A DNA stretch of 64,000 bases from Dama dama (taxonomy: Eukaryota > Chordata > Mammalia > Artiodactyla > Cervidae): assembly GCF_033118175.1 (NCBI RefSeq), contig NC_083694.1, positions 30,702,108 to 30,766,107 of the forward strand, given 5' to 3'. This document shows positions 1 through 11,206 of the stretch, piece by piece; within the stretch, counting starts at the first letter, position 1; every line of letters begins with the position of its first letter. The position numbers and the translations under genes are program-made. The notes under the pieces were generated by a model. It was not told the origin of the DNA and did not search any database. It saw only the letters and a list, made by a program, of their open reading frames with translations.

Positions 1-399
1 GTCTGTTGTTCTATGTCCGGTTCTAACCATTGCTTCTTGACCTGCATACAGACTTCTCAGGAGGCAGATAAAGTGGTCTGATATTCCCATCTTTTGAAGA
101 ATTTTCCACAGTTTGTTGTGATCCACACAGTCAAAGGCTTTGGCATAGTCAATAAAGCAAATGTAGATGTTTTTCTGGAACTCTCTTGCTTTTTCGATGA
201 TCCAACGGATGTTGGCAATTTGATTTCTGGTTCTCCTGCCTTTTTTAAATCCAGCTTGAACATCTGGAAGTTCACGGTTCACATACTGTTGATGCCTAGC
301 TTGGAGAATTTTGAGAATTACGTTGATAGTGTGTGAGATGAGTGCAACTTTGCAGTAGTTTGAACGTTCTTTGGCATTGCCTTTCTTTGGATTAGGGGA
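1..399 (-). mobile_element. BovB (RTE) LINE fragment, reverse-transcriptase region
   Basis: The plus strand reads as the reverse complement of BovB ORF2, including the stretch on transposon-family text for 'FKLDLKKA' and 'KLPTSVGSSKKQESS' in an alternative minus frame (57-275). The element runs off the left window edge, so its 3' end is not visible. Similarity stops near 'ctttggattag' at about 399, where unrelated AT-rich sequence begins, so the copy is 5'-truncated. No open frame spans it, so it is inactive. Confidence 0.9.
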
Positions 400-688
400 G
401 GTTTTTTGTTTTTGTTGATCTTTTTGTGGATATTTTAGGATAAGAACTTTAAAGCTTCTTGATTTAACAGAAGAATCATTTACTTCATGAGATTTGCTTT
501 AGAAAATAATTTTGCCTTTATAGACATGAGACCCAAAATCTACTGAAAAGGCGAAGAAAATCTGAAAACCAAAATGCAAACTCTAAGATAAAAACTGATA
601 TGTCTGATGGAAGGTGCTCTCCTTTTGAGTAATCTTAGGATTGAAGGTGCTGATTGTTGTTTATAAAAGGTAAAATTATGCTTCAAAG
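400..688. other. Unassigned AT-rich sequence
   Basis: No repeat family, RNA gene or coding pattern recognised. The short open frame on the minus strand at 540-749 has no recognisable domain. Confidence 0.5.
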
Positions 689-942
689 CAGCACTATTCA
701 ATACAACTTCCTGTGATAGGTGGAAATGTTTTATATCTGTCTTTTCCAAAATAGTAGGCCCTGGTCATATGTGAATATTTAAATTTAAAATAATTAAAAT
801 TAAATGAAACTTGAATTTCAGTTCCTCAGTCACTCTAGCCACATTTCAAGTGCTCGTTAGCCATTTATGTCTACTACTAGATATCACAAGTATAGAATAT
901 TTCCAGCAACACAGAAAGTTCTACTGGACAGAGTTGCTCTAG
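689..942. mobile_element. Non-autonomous hAT/Charlie-like DNA transposon (MITE)
   Basis: The left end (cagcactattcaatacaac) and the reverse complement of the right end (gcaactctgtccagtagaac) form imperfect terminal inverted repeats of about 25 bp. The interior contains the 'gccacatttcaagtgctcgttagcca' type of text, seen in short pieces, that recurs in an old mammalian MITE family. I am confident in the inverted-repeat architecture; the exact family name is not assigned. It is ancient and non-coding. Confidence 0.55.
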
Positions 943-1321
943 ATTTCTCAATAAAGCAACCACTAGGTATTTACAGTTATGGACTGGAGCGAAATAAGAG
1001 AGGGAAAAAAGATATTTCCACTTTTTTTTCCCCAGTTTTAAATGATTCATAAAAAGAGCAAATTCAGCATATGAGATGATCCAGTTAATGTCTATTTCCA
1101 TAATCATCACAGAGATGTTAGAAGAAAAAAGGAATTCACAGTTTAATGGTCCCTCTGTACTCTCCAAGAAAGATGGAAATGTGAATGAGGGGGTAAAAAG
1201 AGTTGTAAATTCTAGAGAAACATGAGGTTGAAAATCTAGTGTTAGCTTCAAGGAAAAGAGAAAAGTCAAAATCCACAATGTTAGAATACATCTTTGTGAA
1301 ATCCTACAGACTCTCACTGCA
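943..1321. other. Unassigned sequence
   Basis: Covered on the minus strand by a 146-codon open frame (877-1317). That frame overlaps the end of the DNA transposon, is Leu/Phe-rich and has no recognisable domain, so I treat it as chance. Confidence 0.45.
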
Positions 1322-1500
1322 GTGACTAAGACCTAGGTTCAAGTACAAATTCTGCATTTACGAGTGTGATTTTGGTAAGTTACCTAATCTCTCTGAGTTG
1401 AGGTTCTGTCTTCTGTAAAATGAGGAAAGGCATGTAAAGTACTTAGATGTGCATCTGACAGTAAGTATCCAATACACAATGAGATAATACTGTACATAAG
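1322..1500 (+). mobile_element. MIR SINE
   Basis: Contains, in order, degenerate forms of the MIR landmarks: 'ggttcaa..' box, 'ttggtaagttacctaatctc', 'tctgtaaaatgagg', and a 'gtaaagtacttag' tail. This order and the high divergence are typical of an old MIR copy in sense orientation. Confidence 0.75.
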
Positions 1501-1536
1501 TATGATTTATGCTTAAAACCCTTGAAACGGCTTCTC

Positions 1537-1652
1537 ATTGTTATTCAGTCACTCAGTCATGTCCAATTTTTTATGACCCCATGGACTCAGCACACCAGGC
1601 TTCCCTGTCCTTCACCATCTCCCAGACTTTGCTCAACCCAATGTCCTCAGTG
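1537..1652 (-). mobile_element. BovB 3'-end fragment
   Basis: Reverse complement of the BovB terminal segment: 'cagtcactcagtcatgtcc', then 'gcacaccaggcttccctgtc' and 'ttcaccatctcccag'. These are the BovB-specific wording (cacaccaggcttccctgtcc), not the Bov-tA wording. Severely 5'-truncated. Confidence 0.8.
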
Positions 1653-1808
1653 TGGGCCACAGAGCAGAAGTCTGGTCTGTGTTTAATGCTCAGGTTTTCT
1701 CTCTCAGTGATCCCCCTTAAGCATCAGCTTCATTAACTCATGCAGTGTGTATGTAGTTTTCCAAACACCACGTCGTTTTGTTTTTCTACAACTTGCTCGT
1801 GCCTTTCT

Positions 1809-2037
1809 GGGCTTCACATATGGTGCTAGTGGTAAAGAACCTGCCGACCAATGCAGGAGATATAAAATGGATGAGTTCTATCCCTGGGTCAGGAAAATCC
1901 CATGGAGAAGGAAATGGCAACCCACTTCAATATTTTTGCCTAAAAAATCCCAAGGACAGAGGAGCCTCGCTGGCTACAGTCCATAGGGTTGCAAAGAGTC
2001 AGACACCACTGAAGCGAGTGAGCATGCATGCATGCAA
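1809..2037 (+). mobile_element. Bov-tA SINE
   Basis: Sense-orientation Bov-tA. The tRNA-derived head has 'gtggtaaagaacctgcc' (A-box region) and a degenerate B-box area, followed by the BovB-derived body 'ggagaaggaaatggcaaccc' and the end 'gaagcgagtgagcatgcatg'. Flanking 'gcctttct' (1801-1808) and 'gccttttct' (2038-2046) look like a target-site duplication with one T indel. Point changes throughout indicate moderate age. Confidence 0.9.
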
Positions 2038-2046
2038 GCCTTTTCT

Positions 2047-3478
2047 TCTGTTGGAAGCCCTCTCCAATTTTCTTGGCAGGTCAACATGTACTAATCTTTT
2101 AGTACTCAAAGGGGTTGGGCTAGGGCCTTCTCCTATGGCCTTTCATTTCTTCTGTACCTACTATTTTGATTGAAATTATCTATTTAGGGGTCTGTCTCCA
2201 CTGATAACGAGAAAACACGGTGTGTTTGATACCATGTTATGCTTTGAGGGCATAAGGAGAAATGACAAAATAATAGTTCCTGCCCCCAATTAAGCAGAAT
2301 TTGAAAACAGGGAGGAATTATATCTGTAGTGTCTCTTTCGCTTCAAAACAGCACATTCTTAACACATCGTAGGTGCTTAAAAATGTCAAACCAGCCAGAA
2401 TCTAACACATAGAGAAAGAACAGCCAACTCAGTACCAAACTTCTTACCATGTGTTTTGGTGCGCATTTTAAAGGAGGAATTGGAGCTAACGAGCCAAGGG
2501 AAGATGTTAGCTAGTGTCCCTCAGGCATGCTCCACCCTTTCAGTTTTCTCTAGTACTTTGTGGGGCCTCCAGTCTTCAGATACTTAGCATCGTTTTAGCT
2601 ACCCAAGGGCTCCTGGCTCCCTCTCCATCACAATATCTTCTCCTTTCTGTTGAAATGATTTTATTATTAAGTTAATTCCTTTCTGATTAAACAAAAATTA
2701 ATTTAACAGTTTATAGCCTAAAATGTAGCCCATGTTCCTTTTTCCATAGCACCATCCTTCCTGCTACAGAAGTTCAAATGTAAAAATTTCCTCTCATATA
2801 CAAATAAAGAGCTCTTGCTGTCTGGGGTATACTAATGATGCTACCTCAACTAGAGAATTACCCCCTTGCTCAGTACAGAAGCAAAATCTAGACGATAATA
2901 AATTTCTAGCAGAAATATTTGAGAGCCCTGATGACTTAATCTGGTTATTGTAAAGTGAAACTGGTTAAAGACAAAAGCTTCCTGAAGAAAATTCAAGAGG
3001 AAATTTTAATGCTGGCAATAAAAATGGTCAGCTGTATAGAAAGACAAGGCTGTATGGAGATAGTTAGGTTGCTTCCTAATGACTACAGCCACCTGATACC
3101 AACTTCTGAGTTGTTTTTTTTGTTTGTTTATTTTTGGTGTTTATTTGTTTTCCAGTACACAGCCTCAGATAATCAGGAACAGCAAGTGTGTGCCGTGTTG
3201 GATAAAGATACACAGCTCTTCCCCATCACACTGTGAATGTCATGAAGGCAGGGCCTCGGGCTCAGCCCTCTCTGGACCTATGATGCCTAACATGTTTCTT
3301 GGCCCAGAACTTGTTGAATTGGAGAAGGAAGAAGCCCAGGAAGGAAGAATGATACAGTAGAACCAAGAATTGTCTCAAGGCCAAAGATATTCACTACCCA
3401 AGGACTTATAAAGTTAGAAAGAGTAAGTGACATCATCCATGCCAACCAAAAAGAAACGGAATCCGATTGGTAAAAGGT
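2047..3478. other. Unassigned single-copy-like sequence
   Basis: About 1.4 kb with no recognised repeat, RNA gene or conserved domain. Open frames at 2955-3360 are short and lack any family signature. A (T)n/(TTTG)-type tract lies near 3110-3135. Confidence 0.5.
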
Positions 3479-3612
3479 GCATGCATGCTCAGTTGCTAAG
3501 TCATATCCAACTCCTTGTGACCCCATAGACTGTAGCCCACCAGGCTTCTCTGTCCATGGACTTTTCCAGGCAAGAATACTGGAGTGGGCTGTCATTTCCT
3601 CCTCCTTCTCCT
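3479..3612 (-). mobile_element. Bov-tA SINE, truncated, antisense
   Basis: Starts with 'gcatgcatgctcagttgcta' (reverse of the SINE 3' end), runs through 'gactgtagcccaccaggctt' and stops after the 'gtcatttcctcctcc' segment, so the tRNA-derived head is missing. It directly abuts a sense SINE head at 3613. Confidence 0.85.
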
Positions 3613-3712
3613 TCTTGGTGGCTCAGATGGTAAAGAATCTGCCTACAATGCCGGAGACCTGGGTTCATTCCCTGGTTCAAAAAGCCTGGAGAAGTGACTT
3701 TCAGTTGCTCAC
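3613..3712 (+). mobile_element. Bov-tA SINE head, 3'-shortened, sense
   Basis: Begins 'ttcttggtggctcagatggt' and 'aaagaatctgcctacaatgc', the tRNA-like head with A- and B-box areas, then decays after 'cctggagaagtgactttc'. With the antisense partial copy at 3479-3612 it forms a head-to-body inverted pair. Confidence 0.75.
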
Positions 3713-5339
3713 TCACCTCCAGGGTAAAAAGGTACAGTAGTTGAATTAAATTGGTTTTACCAAAAGCTCCCTTGTTTCATTTATTATCTCTTCAGAAGTT
3801 GCATAGACTATAGTACATTTTATTGACTATAGGAGCAATTAACACTTAGAATTGAAAAGGTTGTCATAACAACCCTTTTCCAGTTGTTCATAACTTTCTA
3901 AAATTACAGCCCTTTGTTTAGCATTTTCTCCATTTGCTATCAATCCAAAGGCAACTTTTGAAAATTTGAGAAATAACTCTTCTGTTATTTTTAATCTAAT
4001 AAAAATTAAATCATATTTCCCCTTTAAAACTCTAAATAGGAGTAAATTATAGAATCAAATATCTTCCCAAGGTGAAACAACAAGAATTTGAGTTTCAAGT
4101 TATGAAATATTAATGATTCGCTTTTTCAGAATCTTCAAAAATACATTTTCTGCTACAAATTTTACTTTGCCTTTTGACACAGGCCTAACAACATTTTATC
4201 TCTGAGCTATTCCAAGCTCTAAACTAGTGCTAAGTTATGTTTTCTTTCAAGGAGGATATAATTTCATATTTAACCAACACAGCATTTTCAGACCTACCAA
4301 TTAGGTCTGTTGAAGGAATTATCACCCTTCTAGTTACAATGTCTTACCTAGCAAAACTGCAGAATGAAATGGCAAGGCCCACACAAAGGTTAGGGAAGCA
4401 ATCCAGTAAAGAAAAGGAAACTGGATGCTGAATGTTGAGAGCATCATTATTATTTGCTGTGCTTTGCATTAATAATTAGTATTCCTGCCTGGAGAGGAGA
4501 TATTTCCAAACATGGACTTTGGCAATGGTTAAATTTGGAGTTTAATTTTGCCTCTTAATCTTTGTTGGCGGTGGCACTGAGCTTGCTCTTTTATAACTAG
4601 CTCTGAACAATAAAGTAACCATTTGAGAAATCAAACAACAGGAGTGGTTTTTAGGAAACCAGCAGCCAAATTGATTCACCACATTGGCCTCATTCCCCGG
4701 GATAAAGCAAGGCTAGGTAGTTGTGGTGGCGGTTGTCCTGGGTGAGAGCAGAATGGTAATACTCAGGATTCTCAACTGCATGGCTGGTCAAGCGAGTTAA
4801 AGAATGTCTAGGATGTGAGCAATAATGGAGGTGACCAGCCTAGAGCAAGCCCTGAATTAAGTTGGTACATTCAAAGTTGCCATAGAAACCCTGTCTGAAT
4901 GTCCTTACTTCTGCAGAACTGATTTGATGGTTAAATGTTAATAAGCCTTCTTACATTGAATGATATATGAAATAGAAAACAGATGAATATGGACAAAAGA
5001 AAACATACCCTGATGTCTGAAATACTTAAGAATGGAATACTTCTCTAACACTGAGCTGTCCTTTTAAACCAAGGACCGAAGAAGAGGCAGAGTGGGGAGT
5101 CGTGGCTGGGAGCTGTGGAGGAAAGCGGTTCTTCCTTTGCGTCAAATGCTCAAATGCGGCACTCTGAAAGGCACTGCTGTAATTCAGCTACCCAGCTTGC
5201 ACTTGAAGCCAAATGAAATGCAAACTTGCCTTTCAATAGCAAACCTCACTGAGGAAACGCCAGTTAGCGATGGTGAGAAGTTTCAGCTACTGTATTTTCA
5301 CATATTCAGTTTTACCACTAAAAGTCTGTGAGAAAAACA
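3713..5339. other. Unassigned AT-rich, repeat-poor sequence
   Basis: No recognised interspersed repeat over about 1.6 kb, unusual for this window. Open frames at 4237-4431 and 5092-5331 show no domain. The part after about 4430 keeps scattered CpGs and homeobox-like TAAT words and may belong with the next interval. Confidence 0.45.
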
Positions 5340-5830
5340 TTTGGAGGCTCTTTAAGGCTGGTTACATTATCAATTAATCCATAGTGTGTTTTAAATAAAT
5401 ATTTCTATTAAATGTAACAAAAACCAACATTTGTATTGCTTGCACCTAAATTATCATCATCATTGCCAAGCAGATGCGGATCGCAAGACGAGGCAGACAA
5501 TCGGCACTGTAATTTGCCCAGTAACATTGTTTTAGATCTAATTAGTGCTTATGTGGATCCTTTACAAAAATGTGAAAACTGCACCAGGATGTAATTGTTT
5601 AATGAATTTAGTGCAAAGCACATCTGCATAAATTCCATTTTCTCTGAAAAAACTAAGTTCAACTGCTATTTGCTCCAGAGCCAAAACATTGTGAATTGTG
5701 CCCACTGTGCTTAAGCCTTGCTCTGCTGGCTTGGGTATTTCAAATAAATACTATGAAGTTAAAGCCTCCAGCTGCAGACCAACCCATCTGTAGATGTTTG
5801 TTATATTTGGCAGTATTGTAAATGATTGTG
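5340..5830. other. Candidate conserved non-coding element
   Basis: AT-rich, repeat-free, full of TAAT/ATTA words (caattaatcc, taattagtgc, gtttaatgaat) with an embedded cluster of CpGs (gcggatcgcaagacgaggc, about 5476-5494, and caatcggc) in otherwise CpG-poor DNA. This composition is common in mammalian developmental enhancers. It is an inference from composition only; there is no alignment behind it. Confidence 0.3.
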
Positions 5831-7149
5831 CCTTCCTGCTGGGGGGAAAAAAGAAGTGGAAAAAAAACAAGGTTCTGTTAGCAAAAAAAAAAAAAAAAAG
5901 AGTAAAAGTTTGAAATATGCATCACCCAACAAAAGTACAGTTTTGCATTGGAGTCTAGTTTACCTAACAGTGAATTTTAAACACCTGCTCACGTTGAGCC
6001 TACCATATAAGCTGAATAATATTTCTTTTCTCTCTTCTCCCCAACACTGAATTTCTGTTAAAGTCACAGAAAATTAAATCGGACACAAGTTTGATGAAAG
6101 TGGAATTTGGGCCTTTCCTTTAAGTTTTCAGAGTTTGCTAGTCCTTTTACGTGATCAGTGTTTAAATATAAAAATCCATAACATCTACAAAAAGAGATGA
6201 GTTAGTCATGGATGTTTACGTGACTGGCTGGACAGGTAACACTGTGCTGTATTCGGGTGTTTTGGGGTTTCATATGTTTGGCTTCTGGGGTTTTGTTTGC
6301 TTCTGTTATTTTTGTTGCTTTGGTGCGGTATAAGTGAACTGCCGAACCAAAGCTGTTTATTCTATTAATATTAAATGACTCCTATACATAGGGGGTGGGT
6401 ATGGGACAGCAAGTCTGGGGAAAGGGCAGGCTAGAGGTGTCTGGGCCTGAGTTGGAAGAATTTAGACCAGTGACAAACTACAAATGTCATTCACCTGAAT
6501 GTTCCAACTTAAGGTGGGACAGCCCTGAAAATTTTACAATATTCTGATTAAACCAGCGATGTTTATGATGTTGTTGCTGGTTATCGCTTGTAGCCAGTCT
6601 CAGGCTGTCTTAGGTTAGGGTTCCTGGGAAACAGACACCCAGGAGGCAGAGATGTGCCTGCAAGGAGTTTGTGGGGGTGCGTGGAAGGTGGGGGGCCCAT
6701 ACCTCAGGGAGTGGGGGAGGAGTGAGACTGGGCAGAGGCGCTGACTTTTGGTGCAGTCACAACAGAGGCCTCAGCCAACTGCCTGGGGTGCTTTGAAGCT
6801 GGGGTGTCCCTTTAGTTGACTGAATTGAGGCAAGAGACCTCAGTTTCCATCCCCACCTCAGGCAGGCATCAGATGTGGGCTGCCCCTGGCGGGAGGCACA
6901 GGCCTGGGTGAGGCAACTCCCTTTGGTGGCATGAGGTTTGGGGAGTGGGAGGAAGGAGGAGGGGCGTGGAGGGGTGGGAGGAGGGAGGTGAGGGGTTGGG
7001 GGCGGGGTGGGGAGGAAGAGGGTGGTGGTTTCCAGGCACCCATTGCAGTCACCGCTCCGGGAGGCTGGGGAGATGTGTGCCTAGGTCCTGAGCAGGGACC
7101 TTGGTGGTGAATCAACACGTGCACTCCTAACCCTCTCGGGTCTGCATTG
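5831..7149. other. Unassigned; G-rich toward the right
   Basis: Contains an (A)n tract at 5884-5899 and, from about 6640 to 7010, very G-rich plus-strand sequence (gggaggtgaggggttggggg). The right end may be the 3' flank or LTR remnant of the antisense ERVL that follows, but I could not identify LTR ends. Confidence 0.4.
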
Positions 7150-7287
7150 TGTAATATCTTCACTCCCTCTGGGAACCAGGCCTCCAGCAGTCTTACTGGT
7201 TTCTTTCTCCGCAGAAACTTCAAGAGGAAGGTGAGTGTGATGGACAACAGCTGTAGTTGGTCTCCACCTGCCCCCACTACCCACCCT

Positions 7288-7645
7288 GTGTTCCCCTCAC
7301 CCTCAGCCAGCACCTCTGCCAGTACAGACGCTGACTGGTGGCAACCACCTGCACCTGAGCCCCACGTTTTACCCCCTGCTCGCCCCGCACCTCTCAGGCT
7401 GTGCGTGCTGTGCGTGTCTACCATAGGTATTCGCCAGGGGAGCACTCACGCCACCATAGGTCACCTGGATGGTGAGCAAATTCTCCCCCGCTGTGTGACA
7501 GCAACCCTTCCTCCCCCTGATGAGAGGTTACTTTCAACCCTTTTCCTTGCCTGATAGTCTCCAGGCACGAAGATCCTGGAAAAACCCGTGGCAGCTGTAC
7601 CTTAATGTTTAGTGAGACTCTTGCTGTGCCCCCTGGTGGAAGCAC
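7288..7645 (-). pseudogene. Degraded ERVL dUTPase-like/C-terminal pol segment
   Basis: The minus frame at 7418-7645 opens with 'MLPPGGTARVSLN' and later 'EEGLLSHSGGE', resembling a dUTPase core with its Leu-rich and Gly-containing motifs. It continues, in another frame, into 'EVLAEGEGNTGWVV'. The frame change and stops show it is dead. Assignment rests on resemblance to ERVL pol C-termini and on colinearity with the integrase-like block upstream. Confidence 0.5.
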
Positions 7646-7927
7646 TCCCTTCCTTCAAACCAAAACCTCTAACCCTGAAGAATCCAGCACAGAAGGGATT
7701 TGAGGTATCCATTTCCCAACTGGGCCACTGGGAGCTATTTCCTCCTTTTTCTTTATGGTTCCTAGACCTGTTTGGGGACATGATACCATATAATGGTCTT
7801 CGACTTAAGGCTCTAGAGGATGGTGTCTGTATTTAAAAGGAATTATCTTCAAGCCAGTGACTGCTCTTTTTACCAGCCAGTGACATCTCTCTCTCTAGGT
7901 GGGCACCGTGATGATGATGACGGGCAC

Positions 7928-8142
7928 GTGCTCTGTCGCTCCATCATGTCTGACTCTTTGCAACCCTATAGACTGTTGCCTGCCAGACTCCTCTGTCCAT
8001 GAGATTTCCCAGGTGAGAATACTGGAGTGGGTTGCCATTTCCTCCTCTGGGGGATCTTCCCAACCCGGGGATCAAACCTGCATCTCTTATGTCTCCTGCA
8101 TTGGCAGGTGGATTCTTAACCACTGAGCCCCCTGGGAAGCCC
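7928..8142 (-). mobile_element. Bov-tA SINE, full length, inside ERVL
   Basis: Antisense: reverse 3' end 'gctctgtcgctccatcatgt', body 'ggagtgggttgccatttcct', B-box region 'gggatcaaacctgcatc', and 5' end 'ccactgagccccctgggaag'. It splits the ERVL fragment and is therefore younger than it. Confidence 0.92.
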
Positions 8143-8383
8143 ATGTGGACACACGATCAGACGCTCCTGCTACCTCTCCATTGCTGTAAAGTGGATTGTT
8201 TGGTCAAATGCAATAACCTATGGACACCCGTGTCAGTAGAACAAACACTCTGTAGACCTTCAGGTAGTGGCTTAGGCCCTGTAGGCAGAAAAACTAACCC
8301 ATACTTGGATTATGTGTCAATTCTAATGAAGATAAATCACTTCCCCTTCTGGGTGGAAAAAGTACCATGTAACTAAGCTCCCA

Positions 8384-8614
8384 TTAAGTGGCTGTTTCGT
8401 CTCTTTGAGGGATGGTGCTCCATCTGGGGCTCAGCATTTGTCTCTGTGGCTCACAGGTTGGACACTTGGCAGTGACTGAGCCAGCCTTGATGAGTGAGAC
8501 GCCCATGCTGCCGAGCCCATACATTGCCTCCATCCCTGAGGTGGTAGCTACTGTGTTTATGCACCAGTTGTGCCAGCCATTGATGGAGGCAGCTAGCATT
8601 GACCAGTGACTCAT
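8384..8614 (-). pseudogene. Degraded ERVL integrase N-terminal region
   Basis: The 76-codon minus frame ends in 'AKCPTCEPQRQ', matching the Cys-x2-Cys half of the HHCC zinc-binding fold of retroviral integrases, followed by 'SPRWSTIPQRDE', the usual linker. The catalytic core that should follow (lower coordinates) is replaced by the SINE at 7928-8142 and eroded sequence. Not functional. Confidence 0.6.
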
Positions 8615-9299
8615 CTTCTTTTAGTCATTTAGGCCCCCCTCTGTAGTGCGCTGATGGGATGGGCATTAAAATGTGATACAAAGAACTTTATCGTTTGTCC
8701 TATTCCCATGCACAATCTTTCCCAGAGTCCTTGTCCCTGATGTTTCCTGTCTTGCTTCTGTCTTCCCCTCAGCCTAGCCTTTATCATTGTTATGAGTCTC
8801 TGCAGGGACTACTTCTTTTTCTTCAAAAGTAGATAATCCAAAGCTCTTCTTATGAAGGAGAATTTCCCCTTCTCTCTGCCTTTCAAAGCCATTCCCAAGA
8901 GAAGCGATTATGCAGTCACTGTCTGTTTTTGGCTTGCATCCACAAGCTAACCTGACTCTTCCATAAACTAAGCCTAGCCTGCCTCTTCCTTTCTCAGTTC
9001 ACTACTAAGGGCCCAGGGCCCAAGAAACTTTCATGGACATGTCAGTGATCATCCCAGATGTGAGCTGAGGGTGAGGAGCTTGTACGACCGTGGTGGGTGA
9101 CATGAATGTCTGGGCCACCTGCCTATGATTCTTCCTCCTGACCACTTGCCTTGTTCATGTCTCATCCTGGATTCTCCACTTCTATCCTGTGATGAATTGC
9201 TCTAAGGTCTGCTGGGTCTTATGACTTGGTGGGTCAGACAGAACCCAGATTCTCATGGGCCACATGGTCACTCGATGTCCCATGGTTAGGCACTCCATC

Positions 9300-9500
9300 T
9301 CAACCAGGGCTCATTACCATGCCAGGAGCTCTTTTTTCAAATGGCATATGATTCTCTGCTGCAGATGGTATGGCCTGGCTCCAGAACCCTAGGGTTCTAC
9401 ATTGTGAATCTCCTACTGGGCTTGTCATAAACTCCACATGGCATCTTTTCCCACCACAGATATCTCTAGTAGCAGAGGGTCTGCTAGTTATATGGTCCAA
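9300..9500 (-). pseudogene. Degraded ERVL RNase H-linker region
   Basis: The minus frame contains 'LGFWSQAIPSAAENHMPFEK', which matches the tether/RNase H entry pattern of ERVL pol (GFWS...PFEK). It is followed by stops. It fits the order RNase H, integrase, dUTPase seen going to lower coordinates. Confidence 0.6.
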
Positions 9501-9560
9501 GCAGCATCACAACCTAGACCTGACACAAAGCTCTTTCCTGACATGGGTCCCGCTCTAAGC

Positions 9561-10522
9561 TTATGAGCCTTCCACATGAGTTGGTAAATGTATCAGAATA
9601 GCATTTTCAATGGGGGAAAGTACTGCCTTCAGAAACCAAAGAGGCTTACCAAATGACGGACTTCCTTTTGGTGGAGGGAGGTACATAATGCAATCACTTG
9701 TCCTTTACTAAATAGTCACAATATGATGGGCTTTTGAACCTTCATACACCCCACCCTCTGGAGCACATCTTGGTTCCTGCAGCCTCTTCAGCACAGAGTC
9801 CCCTTTCTTACTCACCAGGCTGAGCACTTCCCTGGTCAAGCTATGTTCTGACTTGATCACAGCTGTTGATCTGCTAGGGAGCTGATGTGGGGGTAGATCC
9901 TGAGGTAGGGAGGGGGCATAATTTGCCCTGCAAGGTGAGGACCTCTGCACCGTCATCATGGAAATGGGAGTCTTGTCTTTTAACAGGGAAGCAGGGGTCA
10001 CTTCTGCAGGACCCAGGAGTCAGGACAATCCAGGTGCTTTCTGGGTGCTTGAATGATCAACCCAGATGTCCAAATCCTAAGTCTCAAATTCCCACTTCCT
10101 CCCAATCAAGGCCATGATGTGGGCCTAGCAAACTGGATAGGATTGAAAATCCCATCTTCTCTGAAGCTTCATTAACCTTATAATTAATTCCTGGATAAGA
10201 TCCTCAGCTTTTTTTTTTTTTTTTGCTTCTGTTCTGACTGAGAGAGATAAGAACTCTACATGTTGCCGAGAAGGTCCTCTAATTCCCACACTTTGTCTTA
10301 AATTGGGGATTATTCACTCATAGCCTTTCATTGTCTTTTTCCAGTACACTGGTAGTACTCAGTGAGAGCTGTCTGATATCATCGAGCTTTTAATTACTAC
10401 TCTCCCCCACACCGTAAACTTCTCAGACACCTGAGAACATCCTAGCTCACCCCTGGTAACTCCACTAGGCAAACCAGGGGATTCTGGGTGATCTAATTCA
10501 CAAATCCCATTTCAGAGTAGGT
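9561..10522. other. Unassigned; possibly further ERVL sequence
   Basis: No clear motif. Its position just 5' (in minus-strand sense) of the RNase H-like block suggests it could be reverse-transcriptase region remnants. A 16-18 nt T tract sits at 10209-10225. Not proven. Confidence 0.3.
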
Positions 10523-10534
10523 ACACTTAGACCT

Positions 10535-10750
10535 GGGCTTCTCCAATGACTGAGCAGTAAAGAATTTGCCTGCCAATGCAGGAGATACAGGTTCAGGCCC
10601 TGGGTTGGGAAGATTCCCTGGAAAAGAAAATGGCAACCTGCTCCAGTATTCTTGCCTGGAAAATCCCATGGACAGAGGAACCTGAAGGACTGGTTACCAT
10701 CCACAGGATCACAAAGAGTTAGACATTACTAAGTGACTGAGCATGCATTC
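10535..10750 (+). mobile_element. Bov-tA SINE with perfect 12-bp target-site duplication
   Basis: Sense SINE from 'gggcttctccaatgactgag' through B box 'ggttcaggccc', body and 'gactgagcatgcattc'. ACACTTAGACCT occurs at 10523-10534 and again at 10751-10762, an exact 12-bp TSD that fixes both ends. Confidence 0.95.
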
Positions 10751-10762
10751 ACACTTAGACCT

Positions 10763-11157
10763 TTATCCTGGCTTAACTGTCTTAGGTCAGGTAATGCATT
10801 CTGAGACAGGGATTGATGTGCATGGTTCATTAGGGAACCAAGGAATGATGCCTGGGAAGGGTGAGAGGGAAGCAGAATTCTTAGACTCAGCTGTTCCTTG
10901 GCAATCAAGCACCTACTGATTCTCAGCATTTCCCACTATTTTAAGTAATCCTTAAAAAGGGTCTTCATCTCATATCCTTGGTGGAGGTGACCCAGGCTCC
11001 TGTGGTCTTGAAGTAGATTTTAGTTGAAGTAGGGATCAGGTCACCCCCACCATCATGTTTTGTTCAAAACATTCTCCTTTCAAATCAGATAGGTACAGGT
11101 GTCCCTACAGTTTCTCTGTCACCCTCACTCCCATCTTCAAATACATACAGCCCCACA

Positions 11158-11206
<49 letters not shown>

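Larger units (their letters stand above)
7150..9560 (-). mobile_element. ERVL-type endogenous retrovirus, internal (pol) fragment, antisense
   Basis: On the minus strand three degraded pol-like blocks lie in the order expected for class III (ERVL) elements: RNase H-like (9500 to 9300), integrase zinc-binding-like (8614 to 8384), and a C-terminal dUTPase-like block (7645 to about 7150). Location of dUTPase after integrase is characteristic of ERVL. A Bov-tA SINE interrupts it at 7928-8142. Stops and frameshifts separate all blocks; there is no coding capacity. LTRs were not identified; reverse-transcriptase sequence may lie further right but was not confirmed. Confidence 0.65.

Noticed and set aside
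877..1317. 146-codon minus open frame
   Set aside because: Overlaps a DNA transposon end, no domain, no upstream or downstream gene signals.
1809..2037. tRNA gene-like A and B boxes in this and other Bov-tA copies
   Set aside because: They belong to SINE heads derived from tRNA; no copy folds into a complete cloverleaf with a 3' terminator.
7199..7240. A possible 16-nt microexon: pyrimidine tract plus cag ending at 7214, 16 bases, then gtgagtgtg
   Set aside because: It lies inside antisense ERVL-derived sequence, has no flanking exon and no coding support. Single acceptor/donor pairs like this occur by chance.
6858..7445. 195-codon minus open frame, the longest in the window
   Set aside because: Composition reflects the G-rich plus strand; the recognisable part is ERVL dUTPase-flanking remnant. 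No start context or independent domain.
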